A stretch of DNA of 64,000 bases from Galeruca laticollis (lineage: Eukaryota > Arthropoda > Insecta > Coleoptera > Chrysomelidae): the NCBI GenBank assembly GCA_963921935.1, contig OY998180.1, positions 112,040,183-112,104,182 of the forward strand, in the 5' to 3' direction. Numbering within the stretch: position 1 is the stretch's first letter; each line of letters starts with the position of its first letter. The translations under genes were made by a program, and so were the position numbers. The notes beneath the pieces are model-generated. The model saw only the letters and a list, made by a program, of their open reading frames with translations, searched no databases and was not told the origin of the DNA. Positions 45,171 through 57,174 of this stretch are shown here, one piece after another.

Positions 45171-46935
45171 TCACGGACGATGTTCCCAACATTGCGGCTT
45201 TTTGTTATTTGTCCATGGCGCAATCTCATATTCATCTATAGGGTATGTGTTGGTCAATTCTTCCTGTAAGCTTTCAATTAATTCATGAAGTCTTCGAGTT
45301 GCCGGTCTGGTAATAGTGCTTCGACCGTCAAACACTTCCAACTGTTTTTTTGAAAACATCTTTGTATATACTGGGTGTGACTGTTGACACCACATCTTAA
45401 CTGCGTAGTTGCTTAGCAGGGTTTGTCTCCGATATTCTAAAGGTGGTACACCCGTTTCACTGCATAAAAAAATATGGGCTGGTTCGATGTGCTACCAATG
45501 AATACCTCAAAGCGTTTCCTTGTATAGATTCCAAAATTTGTAATTTTGATTTTCGTGCGGATGAATATATTATCAACCCGTAATCAATTTTAGAGAAAAT
45601 TATAGATTTCTACAACGTTATCAGCATTTTCCTGTCGTAGCCCCAACTTAAATGTGCCATCACTTTCATGAAATTCAACCTTCTGTTACATTTATCTGCA
45701 ACATATTGAATATGCTCCTTCCAGTATAACTTTCTATCTAATATTAGACCCAAAAACTTCGGTGGAATTTTTTTGAATAATCGTTGCTCCATATAAGTTA
45801 ATGTTAGGTTCTTGTTGTTTTCTTAGCCTACAAAAATGAACGAGGTGAGTTTTACCTATAGAAAACTTAAAACCACTTCTCTCTGCATTTAGTGAGATTT
45901 GGTCAACTGCCTGCTGAATTTTGTTTTCTAAATGTTCAGTTGGATGTCCTTTTATAAATATGGCTATGTCACCCACAAATAAACTTCTTCGAGAACGTTT
46001 CCGAAGATCCCATTTATAGCCATCGTAAACAGAATAGCGCTCAAAGGGGAACCTTGAGGCACACCTCTGTCAGAGAGAAAACTGTCAATAAATTTTGTTA
46101 ACTCCCCTCTAAAGCCCCACTCAGACATTTTCTTCAATGTTCCGTATCTCCATGTTGGGTCACATACTTTCTCCAAATCGAAAAACACTGCCACCACATG
46201 TTTCCTTTCAGCAAAGGCAGTTTGGATTTCGTGTTTAATGTAGACCAATTGGTCTGTTGTTGAACGGTTTTTTCTAAAGCCCATTTGGTATTATGATAAT
46301 AATTTCTTGTTTTCCAAAGTCCACATTACCTTAATTGCGACCATTTTTTCCAGAACTTTTCCTAAACAACAAGTTAGTGATATAGGTCGATAGCTTGAGG
46401 GGTTTTGCAGATCTTTACCAAATTTGGGAATAGGTTTCACTATAGTTTTCCATTTGCTTGGGTAAGTATGTGTTTTCCATATTTGATTATAGAGGTGCTT
46501 ATTCTACTTACATTAATGTGTAAGGAACATTATACGAGCAGTGCTGGCCGCCAGAGAAGTCTTAACCTATATTTTCTTGTTGAAATTTAATTTCTTTAAA
46601 TATTTGACTATACTTATCTGACGCGCTTACTTCTTCAAACTGTTTGCTAAAACATTCAACTATTTGTTGAGGGTCACATATGGAAGTATTATTTATTGTT
46701 AGAGAAGGGCTCAGTGATTGAAAGCTTTTCCCGATTATCTTCCTTGTTTTCTGCCAAACTTCTGTCATTGGAGTATCATGTCTAACTGTTACGAAATATT
46801 CGTTCCAGCTATTCCTTTTACTCTTTATAACAATATATCTTGCTTTCGATTTTAGTCTTTTAAATTCTAGCATATTTTCTACTGTTGGACGCTTTTTGAA
46901 GATATTATATGCCTGGTGTTTATTACTTTTCTGCC
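45171..46935 (-). pseudogene. jockey LINE ORF2: linker and reverse transcriptase
   Basis: 46935-46562 is the endonuclease-RT linker (KRLKSKARYIVIKSKRNSW, WQKTRKIIGKS). After about 280 bp of damaged RT, 46284-45964 reads MGFRKNRSTTDQL and VAVFFDLEKVCDPTW, holding the first catalytic aspartate, then FLSDR joined directly to GVPQGSPLS. Roughly 20 residues usually found between them are deleted. The catalytic box at about 45965 has decayed to V-G-D-I. 45976-45610 covers HFCRLRK and FLGLILDRKLYWKEHI. The C-terminus runs to about 45171. The upstream linker continues at 47730-47990, with the satellite array inserted between. Confidence 0.85.
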
Positions 46936-46944
46936 GAACCTAAC

Positions 46945-47705
46945 TAAAAATTATTTATAATATGCGAGAAAAGTATTGGTTTACCCCAAAAAATGTTGGA
47001 ATTTTGAGATTTTTTATTGAGTTATTTTTACGTTTTCCATCAACAACATCACGAAAAAACGGTTTTTAGAAAAAAAATCCTGTGTGTATGTCGTCGTCGT
47101 TGTTATCGTCGGCCACTTTTCCTTAGATGTCTTGTTAGCACGATACAGCCTCCCTAGTGCAATAAGTCACCAATTCTATAATGTAAGAACATGTCACCGA
47201 TGAACCCTATTGATTTTCAGATCACAAGAGCCAGTATAACGGGTGCTATGGTACTTGAAGTACGACATTTTGTAATTTTTTGAGAAATTTCAGTTTATTA
47301 GCACGATACAACCTCCGGAGTTCAACAAGTCACCAATTTTATAATTGAATATCATTCAGGACATCTCACTGATTTTCAGCTCACCAGAGCCAATACAACA
47401 GTACAATACTTCAAGTACAATATTTTTGTCATTTTGGAGAAGCTTAAGTTTGTTAGGACGATACAGCCTCCGGAGTATCTACAAGTGACCAATTTTATGA
47501 TTCGATATTATTCAGAGCGTCTCAAAGATGAACCCTATTGATATTCAGCTTACTAAAGCCAGTACAACGGGTGCTATGGTACTTGAAGTACCAAATTTTT
47601 GTCATTTTTGGAGAATTTTCAGTTTGTTAGCACGATACATCCCCCGAAGTGTATACAAGTAACAATTTTATGATAGAATATTGTTCAGGGCCACAGATAC
47701 GGAAA
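46945..47705 (+). repeat. satellite-like tandem repeat, four units (copy 2), inserted in a jockey LINE
   Basis: Units are anchored at 47138, 47301, 47456 and 47630 (spacings 163, 155 and 174 bp). They share TTAGCACGATACA.CC, AACAAGTCACCAATTTTAT, TTGATTTTCAGCTCAC, CAGTACAACGGGTGCTATGG and ACTTGAAGTAC. The first is preceded by GTCGTCGTCG...GGCCAC, the same lead-in as the array at 5290. Left of it, 46945-47085 is non-repetitive and apparently part of the same insertion. The surrounding LINE frame stops before and resumes after it. Confidence 0.85.
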
Positions 47706-47995
47706 AGTTAGTTTTAATCTTTAAAACCGTTTATTTTTAATTGCAATAGCAACTTCTTTGTTCCACCAGGGTACATTTCTTTGTCTTTGTATACATACCT
47801 CATGATTTTGGTATTGATTTGTTTGCAGCTTAAGTTATACTTTCTGTAATAGTTTCGACTTGTGCCCCAACTGACGTGAGTGGTAGTATAATATTTTGAT
47901 GTTCGAATATGCTTGTATATTTACCCCAGTCGGCTTTCTTCAAGATTCATCTTTGAATAGTTATATCTTTCGCATAACTATTTGCAATTACTATA
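47706..47995 (-). pseudogene. jockey LINE endonuclease-RT linker, displaced piece
   Basis: Minus-strand sequence reads DWGKYTSIFEHQN, SVGAQVETITESI and, in another frame, NVPWWNKEVAIAIKNK. The 'ADW..F' and 'PWWN..V..A...K' motifs mark the linker just upstream of the piece at 46935. Restoring continuity across the satellite gives the expected order. Confidence 0.65.
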
Positions 47996-48049
47996 GATAT
48001 TAGTGTCTTGAATGAAACCTACTGTTTCTAGATATTTCCACAATATATT

Positions 48050-48340
48050 GAAAAAATGTTGAAAATTCTAAAAACCTGACAATTGTTTCGATATTAAATA
48101 TCATCGTCAGAATGACAGAAGTTACATTTAATTTGATGCCTACTTGATGTTTAATAGTTATTTTTGGCTAGACCTTGTGATTGACTTAATATATGTTAAT
48201 GGAAAAAGAAGAAGATATGATATTACAAATATTAAAGCCCCTATGGGGATATCCTGGATATCATATTTCCCAATTAAGATCAGTATAACTGTGCAATGAT
48301 ATAGAAAACCAGGAAAACTATATCTGCTGATCTTTACAAT
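48050..48340 (-). mobile_element. terminal repeat of a second Penelope family
   Basis: On the minus strand it contains CTGACGATGATATTTAATATCGAAACAATTG, the 'CTGATGATG...CGAAAC' hairpin phrase typical of Penelope terminal repeats. It lies directly after the GIY-YIG frame. Confidence 0.6.
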
Positions 48341-48342
48341 TA

Positions 48343-49190
48343 TCACTTAAGAAGACAGTTTAAAAGTAGAGAACTCCCTAGATTTATCTGTTCATTGACG
48401 ACTTCATATTGTGGGTTTCTTAAGTGTCTTCTAATTTCCAATTCTGCAAGGAAATCCAGTTCTTGTTTCTTATCAAAAATATGTAGTACTTCTAGTTTTG
48501 TATTAGGTGTCAGTGAATTATTAGTGTCAAGTAGATGTTTTGCGTAGTGGGATTTATCTGGTTGTTTTAATCTGTATGCTCGTAAGTGTGCACTGTATCG
48601 GATTTCAAAATTTCTAAGGGTCTGACCCAAATAGACAACATTACATTCTGGACATTTAAGTTTATATATACCTGATTTCTTCAATGGTGATGTTTTTCTT
48701 TTTACATTTAACAATTTTGTACTTACGTTACTTTCTATTTTAAAAGAAATTGTTGTATTCGTTGCTAAAGATATTATCTTTGAAATATTATTAGAAATAT
48801 TTCCTGCATATGTGATGGTTTTATAAGTTTTTATTTCTTTAGTTTGTTCAGGAAATACTAGTTGTAATGCCGCTTTCTCCTCTTTTCTATTAATTAGTTT
48901 ATTTATCATATGTAATGGATAACCGTTGGATGTTGCTATTTGTTTAATTGTATTAATCTTTCTATCAACATTTCTTCATAGGATCTGAAAATGCTCTATG
49001 TATCTTTGAATTATATGCCGCTAGTTTATGTGACATGGGGTGATTGGAACTATATGGAATAGTCACATTAGTGTGTGTTGGTTTTCGGTAAATTGAATAA
49101 TCAAGTACATTATTAACTCTCTGAATTTTTAAATCAAGAAGATTGATTTAACTATTTTCTTTAACTTCTAATGTAAATTTAATTTTTGGG
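48343..49190 (-). pseudogene. Penelope-like element: RT C-terminus and GIY-YIG domain
   Basis: From 49190 leftward, across stops, the frame shows IKFTLEVKEN, INLLDLKIQRVNNV, the IYRKPTHTN segment and the HPMSHKLAAYNS segment, which mark the end of a Penelope RT. The ORF 48909-48343 (188 codons) covers the connector and KSGIYKLKCPECNVVYLGQT, the GIY-YIG motif with CxxC. R..AHLRAY and the glutamate in DFLAELEIRRH follow. The nuclease domain is open from end to end. Its sequence differs clearly from the 34-39-kb copy, so two families are present. The RT palm and N-terminus are absent (5' truncation at about 49190). Confidence 0.88.
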
Positions 49191-49500
49191 GGTGTAAATA
49201 AAGAGACGTTGTACTGGAGGTCTGCGTCATCGGTATTAAAATCTAGGTTGAAAGATTCTTCTGTGGTTTTTATTCTTTAGAAATCGGGGCAATCATTTTC
49301 CGAGCTACTAATTGATTCAAAGTGATCAGCGAAAACTTCAGCTGTATATGTAGGGATCGGTTAAAAATATGTTGTTATTTTCTATTGTATGGGGGTGATG
49401 CATTGACATTTACCTGATATTGTTTTGATTTTTCTCCATATCTCAGATACATCGAAGTCAGTTGTAAGGTTGATACATATTCTTTCCATTTCCTCCTTTA
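49190..49500 (-). pseudogene. LINE endonuclease-RT linker remnant
   Basis: Minus-strand reading gives KEEMERICINLTTDFDVSEI, then WRKIKTISGK, and further left FADHFESISSSENDCPDF and NVSLFTPPK. This is the tryptophan-containing linker between endonuclease and RT of jockey-group LINEs. It ends exactly where the Penelope RT sequence begins, so one element was probably inserted into or joined to the other. Confidence 0.45.
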
Positions 49501-49559
49501 ACCTTCTTTAATTAAACCTCGGGCGGCTGAATGAAAAAACGGTACACGCAGGCCACAGA

Positions 49560-49860
49560 AGACATTTTCAAAGAAGGGGACTAAGTATAGTTATTCAACT
49601 CAACGAGGAGAAAAGGCTTTCCTCCAAAATTACAGAAATCATGTGAAGATCCGTACTTAATCAAGAAGAGAATCAATGACGTCATCTATCACATAAACAA
49701 GATCCCCAATGAAAAACCGAAAGTAGTGCACCAAAACCGACAAGCGCCATTCAAAGGTGATCAAAACAAAGAGGGAGGAGTAAACCATATCCAAGAAGAG
49801 CCTGACCATGCCTACGAAGAATTTATGGCGCATGTGGAGGTATCGAGACAGCCATAATAG
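49560..49860 (+). pseudogene. Ty3/Gypsy integrase C-terminal fragment
   Basis: A frame from about 49610 reads PKLQKSCEDPYLIKKRINDV, then IYHINKIP and KPKVVHQNRQAPFKG. This is a clear counterpart of the 'PKLQ..WEGPYLV..RINDV.Y.I......PKVVH.DRL.P' end of Gypsy integrase, with N and Q where D and L are usual. The frame ends in two stops at about 49855. A purine-rich AAACAAAGAGGGAGGAGTAAA at 49764-49785 lies within it. Upstream pol is absent. Confidence 0.75.
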
Positions 49861-49869
49861 TGAATAGCT

Positions 49870-51245
49870 TAAATGGATTGTTTCTGATTTTCTGTCTAAA
49901 AATGAAACAGTCCAATAAAGGGTAGCTAAGACTTTGTTTTGTTGAAGACTTTTTTCAATATTGGGAACCTCGCTTCCTATATTTTTCAATGGTCGATTCC
50001 TAGACTTCTTTCTCAATGACTAGGCATCTTTTGGTAGTGGCAGACATAATTGGTAGAAAATAATATACAGATATAGTTTTCGATTTTAAAAACTCCCCTT
50101 AATATTTTCAATAATCACCTTGTTTATTATTACAAAACTAAATGAATCCAAATTGTTGTATTAGCCGTATCAATTGCACTTAACAGAAAATAAATTTAAG
50201 ATAACCACGAGGAAATAGAGTTTGACAAACATTTCCTGATAAACTATTACATAATCGATATTCACATTCGAGATAAATCCATTAACACGTGTAATTGAAT
50301 CCATAGTAATGAATAATTCATGATTTTTTACAATATATAAAAAAGTAAATTTCCATGAATATTTTGTTTAAATCATCTTATGACGTTAATTTCTTCAAAT
50401 CGAAACCTTCGAAGTTATGAATATGAAATTGCTAATCTTTCCAATGTTTGGAGAAGATACTTCGAAAATCCTTGAAACTTCCAAATCACGGAAACGAAAC
50501 TAATACGTTTATCGTCTTATAATAAATAACCAGATCCATGAAAAAAACAAAGTTAATCAGATTGACTATAAACTAAAGATAATAGAAGTATATATTTATG
50601 GTAGAAATTAAAGCCTTTTTAAAGAAGTTCAGACTCAAATTATTATTGTCTAACAAGAATATGAATTTACAGAAAGGTTTTTTTGATAACAACATCTCTA
50701 ACACAAATAGGAGTGGCGCCTACACATTCTATCAATAGTATGGAAACCACTTATGGAATAATAGTACATTGTGCAACAACTTTTCTCACTCGTAAGTAAA
50801 GTACTTTTCCCCACATGCTGCACACTAAACTTTTTCTACAATGGCGCAAATTTAAAAAACACAAGTAAATAGTGTGTAGAAACAGTCTAGACATCAAGAA
50901 TCCCCGCCGAAAAAAACTTCAATCAATTAAGATTCCCATACTGAAAAAAAGTCTATGCATCGAAGATTACTACTCCATATAAATGTAGGTATGTGGTATG
51001 GGCAAAGTACCGTGAGAAATAATATTTCTCACAGTATGAGCAATATATGGTTTTGAAGTTAAGTAAGCTGTAAGAAATACACTACTTTTCATACCGGGAT
51101 AATATTTATAATTCTCCGTCAAGAAATTAAATAAAATGTGTGTGCAAGAAAATGGCTAGGAAGCAAGTCCAGAAGCCACTGAATCCTTGATGAAATTTAC
51201 CAGTTGATCTAAAATTATGACGGTTATCTGAGCTTAAAAGGTGAT
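49870..51245. other. no recognisable gene
   Basis: AT-rich non-coding sequence. A minus-strand 119-codon frame at 49657-50016 overlaps the integrase remnant and is its shadow in part. Nothing else was recognised. Confidence 0.4.
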
Positions 51246-51485
51246 TTAGGCTTAAAGGTTTTTTTGACGGGTGTGGAAACTCATGTTCAACTTCTGCGCT
51301 ATGGTACTTAGCGTGTGGTACTCAGAGTTCTAAGTAGTGCAAGTCTCTGCCTACACCACCAAACCACACCTAGGTAGCCAGTGTTAGTCGGACTCGGAAC
51401 GGCTTTTAGCATTACTTCAAGTCCGACGGCTATGATTTTTGCTATTGGCTGTCATGTTGTTGTTGCATCCATACATTCTGAATTA

Positions 51486-54354
51486 TTACCTTCTACCTTC
51501 TCTTTGTCTTACGTCGTTTTCTTTCTGTTTTAGTATGGTAGTTGTAAATGTTTGTACTGCTTCCCACTTTTTTGGATCTTCTAGCATTTTGCTTGTGACA
51601 TTCTCTGGCGTTATATTTCCTGCTTTGTTTTCCATGTTTAGTCTTTCGATCTGCCACCTACTACAGATAAGTATAGTGTGTTCTGCTGTATCTTCTTCTT
51701 CACCACAGTATATGCACGTTGATAGTTCGGTATGGTGGAATCGCTTCGGTATGCTTGGAAACATCCATGACCGGTCAGCATTTGTGTCAGGTAGTAACTG
51801 AGTTCTCCGTGTTTCCTTTTAACCCATACTTGTATGTTCGGTATAAGTTTCTTTGTCCAGGTCCCTGTGTCAGCATCTTCCTGCCACCATTCTTGCCATC
51901 TTTGCAGCAGTAAGGATTCTGTTCTTGGCTTATCTAAAGCCTGCTCATCTTCCAATTTCATCACTAGGATGTTGATTGGTGGTATTTGTGCAAGAGTTAG
52001 AACTGATCTTGTGGAAGCAGTTCTGTACGCTCCAATTATTCTGATGGCGGTTTTTCTCTGTATGCTGATTATCTTAGTTAAATATATCTTTTTGTTGAGA
52101 GTTCTTTCCCAGATAGAAGATCCATACAAGATAATAGATTGCAGCACCGAGCATAGAATACGTCTGTTCCCCTCACTGGACCCTCCTATATTTGGCATCA
52201 GCCTTCTGATATTTCCCAAGACCTTTTCTGCTCTTTTTGCCACTTCGTGTATATGTTTCGCCATCCTCATGTTTCTATCCAGATTGTAATACTTTATACT
52301 TTTCTGCCCGCTACTAGAAGTACCGTTTCGGTTTTGTGTGGTGCCCGCTTCAGTTTTTTCTCGCACATCCATTAATTTATCTGTCTTAGAGTCCGATTGG
52401 CTGTTACCATGAAAGATTCAGAATTTGGTGCCGTTACGACTATTCCAATGTCATCTGCATATTCTATAAGCTGTACACCAAAAGAAACTGGTGTTTTCAG
52501 TACTCCGTCATAGTAGATATTCCACAGCGTAGTACCTATTACTGTGCCTTGTGGTACTCCGCATGTGACATTTGTCTTGCCGTTTGTTCCTACGAATAAT
52601 GACCTTTCGTGTAGATAGCTAGCTATCATATTATGGATATATGGTTTTATCCCTTTGCTAGTGAGTTCATCAAGAATTCCTTACCACGGTGCCGAATTAA
52701 AGGCGTTTTGAACGTCGATCGTTATGAGTACACAAAGCCTTCTACGATGTCTTTGGCATGCTTCGTCTGCAATGTTCTGTACCCTTTTCAGTGCATCGAT
52801 TGTTGATATTTGCTCTCTAAATCCATATTGCTCAGTATGCAGGTCTCCCCATCTATCTATTTCGGATTTGAGCCTTATGAGCATCAGATGTTCCATTAGC
52901 TTAGCCAGGACGTTCAGTAGACAGATAGGTCTGTAACGTATACTATTTTGGCCTGTCTTAGCTTTTTCAATTAGCACCAATCTTGCTAACTTTAGTTATT
53001 TGGGAAACTCGCCTCTAGTTAGTGCCTCGTTTAATACGAGCAAGAACTTTTCTGGGTAGCTCCATACGATGGCCTTTATCACTTCGGCAGGGATGTTGTC
53101 TGGACCCGGTGCTTTCTTCTCTTTCGGCCGTTCGTTTGCTTGTAGTAGCTCCTCTAGTGTGTATTTTGGTATTTCCGTTGTATTTACTGGCATTTTATTC
53201 CATACTCTCGTTTGCTGCTTCGGAAAAAGAGTTTTCGCTATCTTGATTTGTTCCTCGTCGGTCATGATCAGAGGGCGATTTTTCTTTAGCTTATTTGTAA
53301 CGATTTGATATCCTTTGCCCCAAATATCTGTGTTGACTTCAACAATAACTTTTCTTCAGCTGGCTTTTTTGCAAGTATTATGGCTTTTTTAAGTTCGGAT
53401 CTACTTAGCCTGTACTGATCTCGGCATGCAGTTTTGTGGTCTTCGTCTGTACTTTTATTAGCCCTTCGCATCGTCCTTCTTTATTGCAAGCATATCTTCC
53501 GTTTGTCCCCTTACCTCTTCGGACCACCAGTACACTGGTCTTCTTTTTGGATTTCCCTGTTTCTTGTGGAAGGTCTTATCGCAAGCGGTTTTTATAGCCT
53601 TTGTCAGTTGTCAGCTGTCAAGATATCATTTATTCTATTGCCCACTATCTTTTCAAATTCTTCTAGGAGTTTAGGTATTTTCTCATTTTTAATTTGCCAT
53701 CCGTTACTTGATGGAAACCTTTGTCAGTGTTCTTTTTGGCGATCTTCCTTCAGCTCGTAGAAAATATACTGATGTAGGCTCAGATTTTCTTCTTCAAACA
53801 CCTTCCAGTTAGCGACCTGATTGGCAACCTTTCTTGTACTAAAAGTGATGTCTATATATGATTCGCTAATTCCTCTTCTAAATGTAGGTACATTTCCATG
53901 ATTATGTATGACGAGATCCTCTTCTGCTAACCATTCCGATAAAATTTTTCCCCGCCTGTCTTCAATGTTTGAATTACATAGGAAGGATTTCGCATTAAAA
54001 TCGCCGCCTACTATAATCTGCTTCTTATGTCTTTTCATATCTTCTCTTAAGGCTGCTAGGAAATCTAAGAATTTTATTGTTTCTACGTTTGGGGATATAT
54101 AACAGCTGTATGTTACTGTATTACATGTTTCCACCCACACAAAACCTGCACCTTTACCTTTGTTTTTGGCTTTAACGTTTTATTGCCGCGTTTATGTTGT
54201 CATCAACGATACAGTGTTCGGTAAGAGCTTTTTTCTTGGTAGGTTCGGCTATTAGTATAACATCAGCTTGCCTTTCATCAGCTATTTTGTTCATCAAGTC
54301 CATGGCTCCCTTTCCTCTGTCTATATTGCCCTGTAGAATTCGAATTCAATGAAA
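51486..54354 (-). pseudogene. R1-clade LINE ORF2 (endonuclease, RT, zinc finger)
   Basis: It starts at 54354, only 8 bp upstream of the ORF1 stop. The endonuclease has LQGNIDRGK and ILIAEPT with the catalytic asparagine and glutamate (54330-54250), and IVGGDFNAKS (about 54010). The SDH motif is reduced to LSLHQYIF at about 53775, having lost S and D. The linker and RT start follow (KKAPGPDNIPAE about 53120, KTGQNSIRYRPICLL about 52950). FDVQNAF-type first aspartate is ITIDVQNAFNSAPW at 52700. CGVPQGTVIGTTLW and IEYADDIGIV (YADD intact) lie in 52629-52372. The thumb and C-terminus are in 52372-51638, and a CIYCGEEEDTAEHTILIC finger is at about 51710. Frameshifts lie near 54175, 53720-53470, 53270, 52985, 52680 and 51730. 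The enzyme is inactive, but most motifs remain legible. Confidence 0.9.
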
Positions 54355-54361
54355 GACATTT

Positions 54362-56348
54362 TTAGTTTGTGTTGTCAATGGCATGTAGAGTATGTTCTGC
54401 TTCTTGTTTCAGCCTATGATATTCTTCACAGGGGTAGTCCACATCTAGATTTTCCCTTAAATCGTGCTCTTCCATATTTTGCTTGGCCGTATCGTTTCGG
54501 CGTAGCTTTATTTCTCTTCTTTCCGTTGCTCTAGCTCTATTAAGCGCCTTTTTTAAGGTTGGACATTTCATTGTTCCTGCTTTGTGGCCGGTTTTATCAC
54601 ATACTGGGCATGTTTTTGCATTTTTACACTGATCAGCTACATGATTTTCTTTCCCGAATTTATAGCATAGTGCTACGCGGCTAGGCCCGTTACAGTCATT
54701 TGCCTTATGGTCATACTCCCAACATTTTGTGCATCTGCTTATCCTTAGTCTCTTTTCTATTCTGCATCTGACGAGTCCAACTCGTATATGCTCCGCTCGT
54801 AGAAGTTTCGCCGCTTCTTCTTTTTTAACTGTAAGTGTCGCTGCTTGAGTTTCGTTTGATTGAGGGCGTAGCTCGCTTAGCCTATAATATTCTTCATCCC
54901 AGGTTCCAAGGATCTTGGTTAGTTCTTCCAGTAGGTTCTCTCTAGTTGCTTCGGCGTCCATACCTTTTATGTGTAATGTTTCATATTCGTCTTTTCTGCC
55001 TTGTTCTGTAACCTTCATCGCCTCTGAGATATTTTTAATAGCTTCTTTTACTTTGTCCATCGCTTTTTCATCCTTGTCCATTGTTATGAGAAGATTATTA
55101 TCCTTGGTACTCCTAACAGTTCTGATGGCGTTGGTAGCTGAGGTAGTTCCAATAATCTTTTTAACTTGGCCCAATACTTCCTTGTAACTCTTTCCACCTT
55201 CTTTTATTATTAAGCCGTATGTAGGTCTTTCTTTTCTTTCAGTTTTGTCTCGCTCCCCCATTGCTGCTTTATATTGGTCAGTGGTGAAGATTGTTACTTT
55301 TGTTTGTGAGCCGTGGAAAATTGCTTCTGTCATTTTTTGGAGATTTTCTACTGTCATATTTGATACATGATATAATGCCACGTGCATGTTTTCTGCTGTT
55401 TCTTCCTGCAGTCGTTTTAGTCCTTCCCAAATTTGTTTATCACTGCAATCGTGTTTTATTTTTATTATCTTTTTGCGTGTATGCAGATATAGGGTTTTTG
55501 TCTTCACTCTTGTGATCTGTTCTATAACCTCAAAATTGGGTTTTAATTGGCATATTTCTGGGAACTTCTCCTTATACATACATCTTTTGTATACCAGTGT
55601 CAAAATTTGGGTCTCCTGGTTCAGCGAATACAACTTTTACCGTCTCGTCACTTGTGTTTAGTGGGTTTCCAATAACAATAGAGCTGTTGGTAAATACGCT
55701 GCTGTCCCATTCTTGTTTTTGAATAGTTTGTAGGTCCTCAACTCCAGTTAATGAGGTGATCTTTAGATTTTTTGGATACCAGGGAGTCCTTTGCGTCGAG
55801 GCATTGACTTTAGTGGATTCCATAGTTGCATCTGTTTGCACGTTTGCATCATAAGTAGCTTATACAACTGGTTCCATTTTATGGTCTTGCAGCCACTTTT
55901 TTATAGACACACGGTTGAAAATCTCAACAGTTTTCCTCATTTCAACTGCAATCTCTTTAATTGTAGTTTTTGTGTTTTGGTGCTCCTTTATCACCTTTCC
56001 TAGGTCTGTTATGTATTTATTTGATGCCTCTATCGCTTCGATAATCGTAAAAACTTCTGGGCTTTCCTTATGTTCATAAGGATCCTCTGGCATACTCATT
56101 TCTAACGAGGTATCATGAACCTTTCTCTTTTTGGTTGAGTATTTTAGCGAATTGCATCTGGCCAGATGGCCAAGTATATTCAGTCTGCTATGAGCTAGTG
56201 GTTTATTCGCTGGTTTTCCTATATCTGTATCTTTAGATACGGGTTTTTTTGGCGTTGTCCACTTTTGGTCTGTATTCTCAGTTGTCGATTTCTCTAAGGG
56301 CTGAGAACCTCGCTGTTTGTATGCATTTACATTATTTTTTGTTTCCAT
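54362..56348 (-). pseudogene. R1-clade LINE ORF1 (gag-like RNA-binding protein)
   Basis: It begins at an ATG (56348) with a basic, proline- and serine-rich N-terminus and continues to a TAA at 55860. It resumes in the same frame (MQTDATMES at 55841), then shifts frame near 55600 into a 423-codon frame ending at 54362. The C-terminal third holds three CCHC knuckles: CTKCWEYDHKANDC; CYKFGKENHVADQC, whose second cysteine is phenylalanine; and CPVCDKTGHKAGTMKC. Upstream are helical segments with coiled-coil character. ORF1 of R1 elements binds the element RNA and helps target it. One nonsense codon and one frameshift are the main defects. Confidence 0.9.
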
Positions 56349-56760
56349 AAAGTCCCACGAATAGCTAGGTAAGTTTCGGTTCGCAGATGTAGAGCTCCGC
56401 TTACGGCTGTAAGGCTACTTACTCCGAGAGGTCGCCAAATTATCCCGGAGGCACCGTTCGAGTCCACGTTCGTGTGGCCACGCATCCATCGGCACGGTTG
56501 CTAAGCACCTTGGCTTCCGGATTTTTTACAGCTGGTTCTCTCCATCTGGACTTTTCTGTCTGGGATTCCATATCATAGCCGGAGGGTTCCAGTTTTATGG
56601 CGCCGGGAATTCGCCGTTCGCCCCCCTTTCAGATAAGGACTTGCCAGTGTGTTCGGATGTAACATGGGCTAGTTTGGTATCTTGACTGGCTTTTGCTAGT
56701 GCTACTTATCCGGCACGGGTAGCCCACCAGTGCCCCACTGACCGTTTTTGAACTGTTTCT
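56349..56760 (-). mobile_element. R1-like LINE 5' untranslated region
   Basis: GC-rich non-coding sequence between the ORF1 start and the point near 56760 where composition returns to the background. The exact 5' end and target duplication could not be fixed. Confidence 0.5.
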
Positions 56761-57174
56761 TAGCTTCACTCCTTCCCCCTCGTCCTTTCGGCTCGAGGAG
56801 GAAGGAAGTTACTAAGCCACTCCACCTGCGACAAGGTCTTACAGCTCCTAGGAGTAGTTAGACTTGAAGGTAGGAAGTAGTTTTGTTTAATAAGTGACTG
56901 TAGTTTGTGAATGTAAGATAAGCATAATAATTTTCCTGGCGGGTACAGGATGATGACTGTATGATACCCAGTTTGGCAAGATGGGCGGGATATCATCGAT
57001 GATTAGTCTTCATTCTTAATATACCTACTTGCTGAATACAATTTTGGAGTTGTATAATCGAAAATATAGTTTAAAGGGGAGAGTAGGGTAGAATAAATTT
57101 GAAAATAGGTGTTATTTGAGGATCGTGAAGGGTTTCCCAGTGAATAAAATACCTGATGTAATGGATATGAATAC

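Larger units (their letters stand above)
51250..56760 (-). mobile_element. R1-clade LINE, nearly full length
   Basis: The order on the minus strand is 5' untranslated region (about 56760-56349), ORF1 with CCHC knuckles (56348-54362), ORF2 with endonuclease, RT and a C-terminal CCHC finger (54354 to about 51486), and 3' untranslated region to about 51250. It is distinctly less AT-rich than its surroundings. No ribosomal DNA flanks it, so if it derives from a site-specific R1 ancestor it is not at the canonical site. Confidence 0.9.

Noticed and set aside
52724..54102. Several plus-strand ORFs opposite the R1-like LINE (for example 53434-53760)
   Set aside because: Shadows of the minus-strand ORF2; hydrophobic, serine-rich antisense translations with no homology pattern.
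54915..55661. Plus-strand ORFs of 74-91 codons opposite LINE ORF1
   Set aside because: Antisense shadows of the ORF1 coding sequence.
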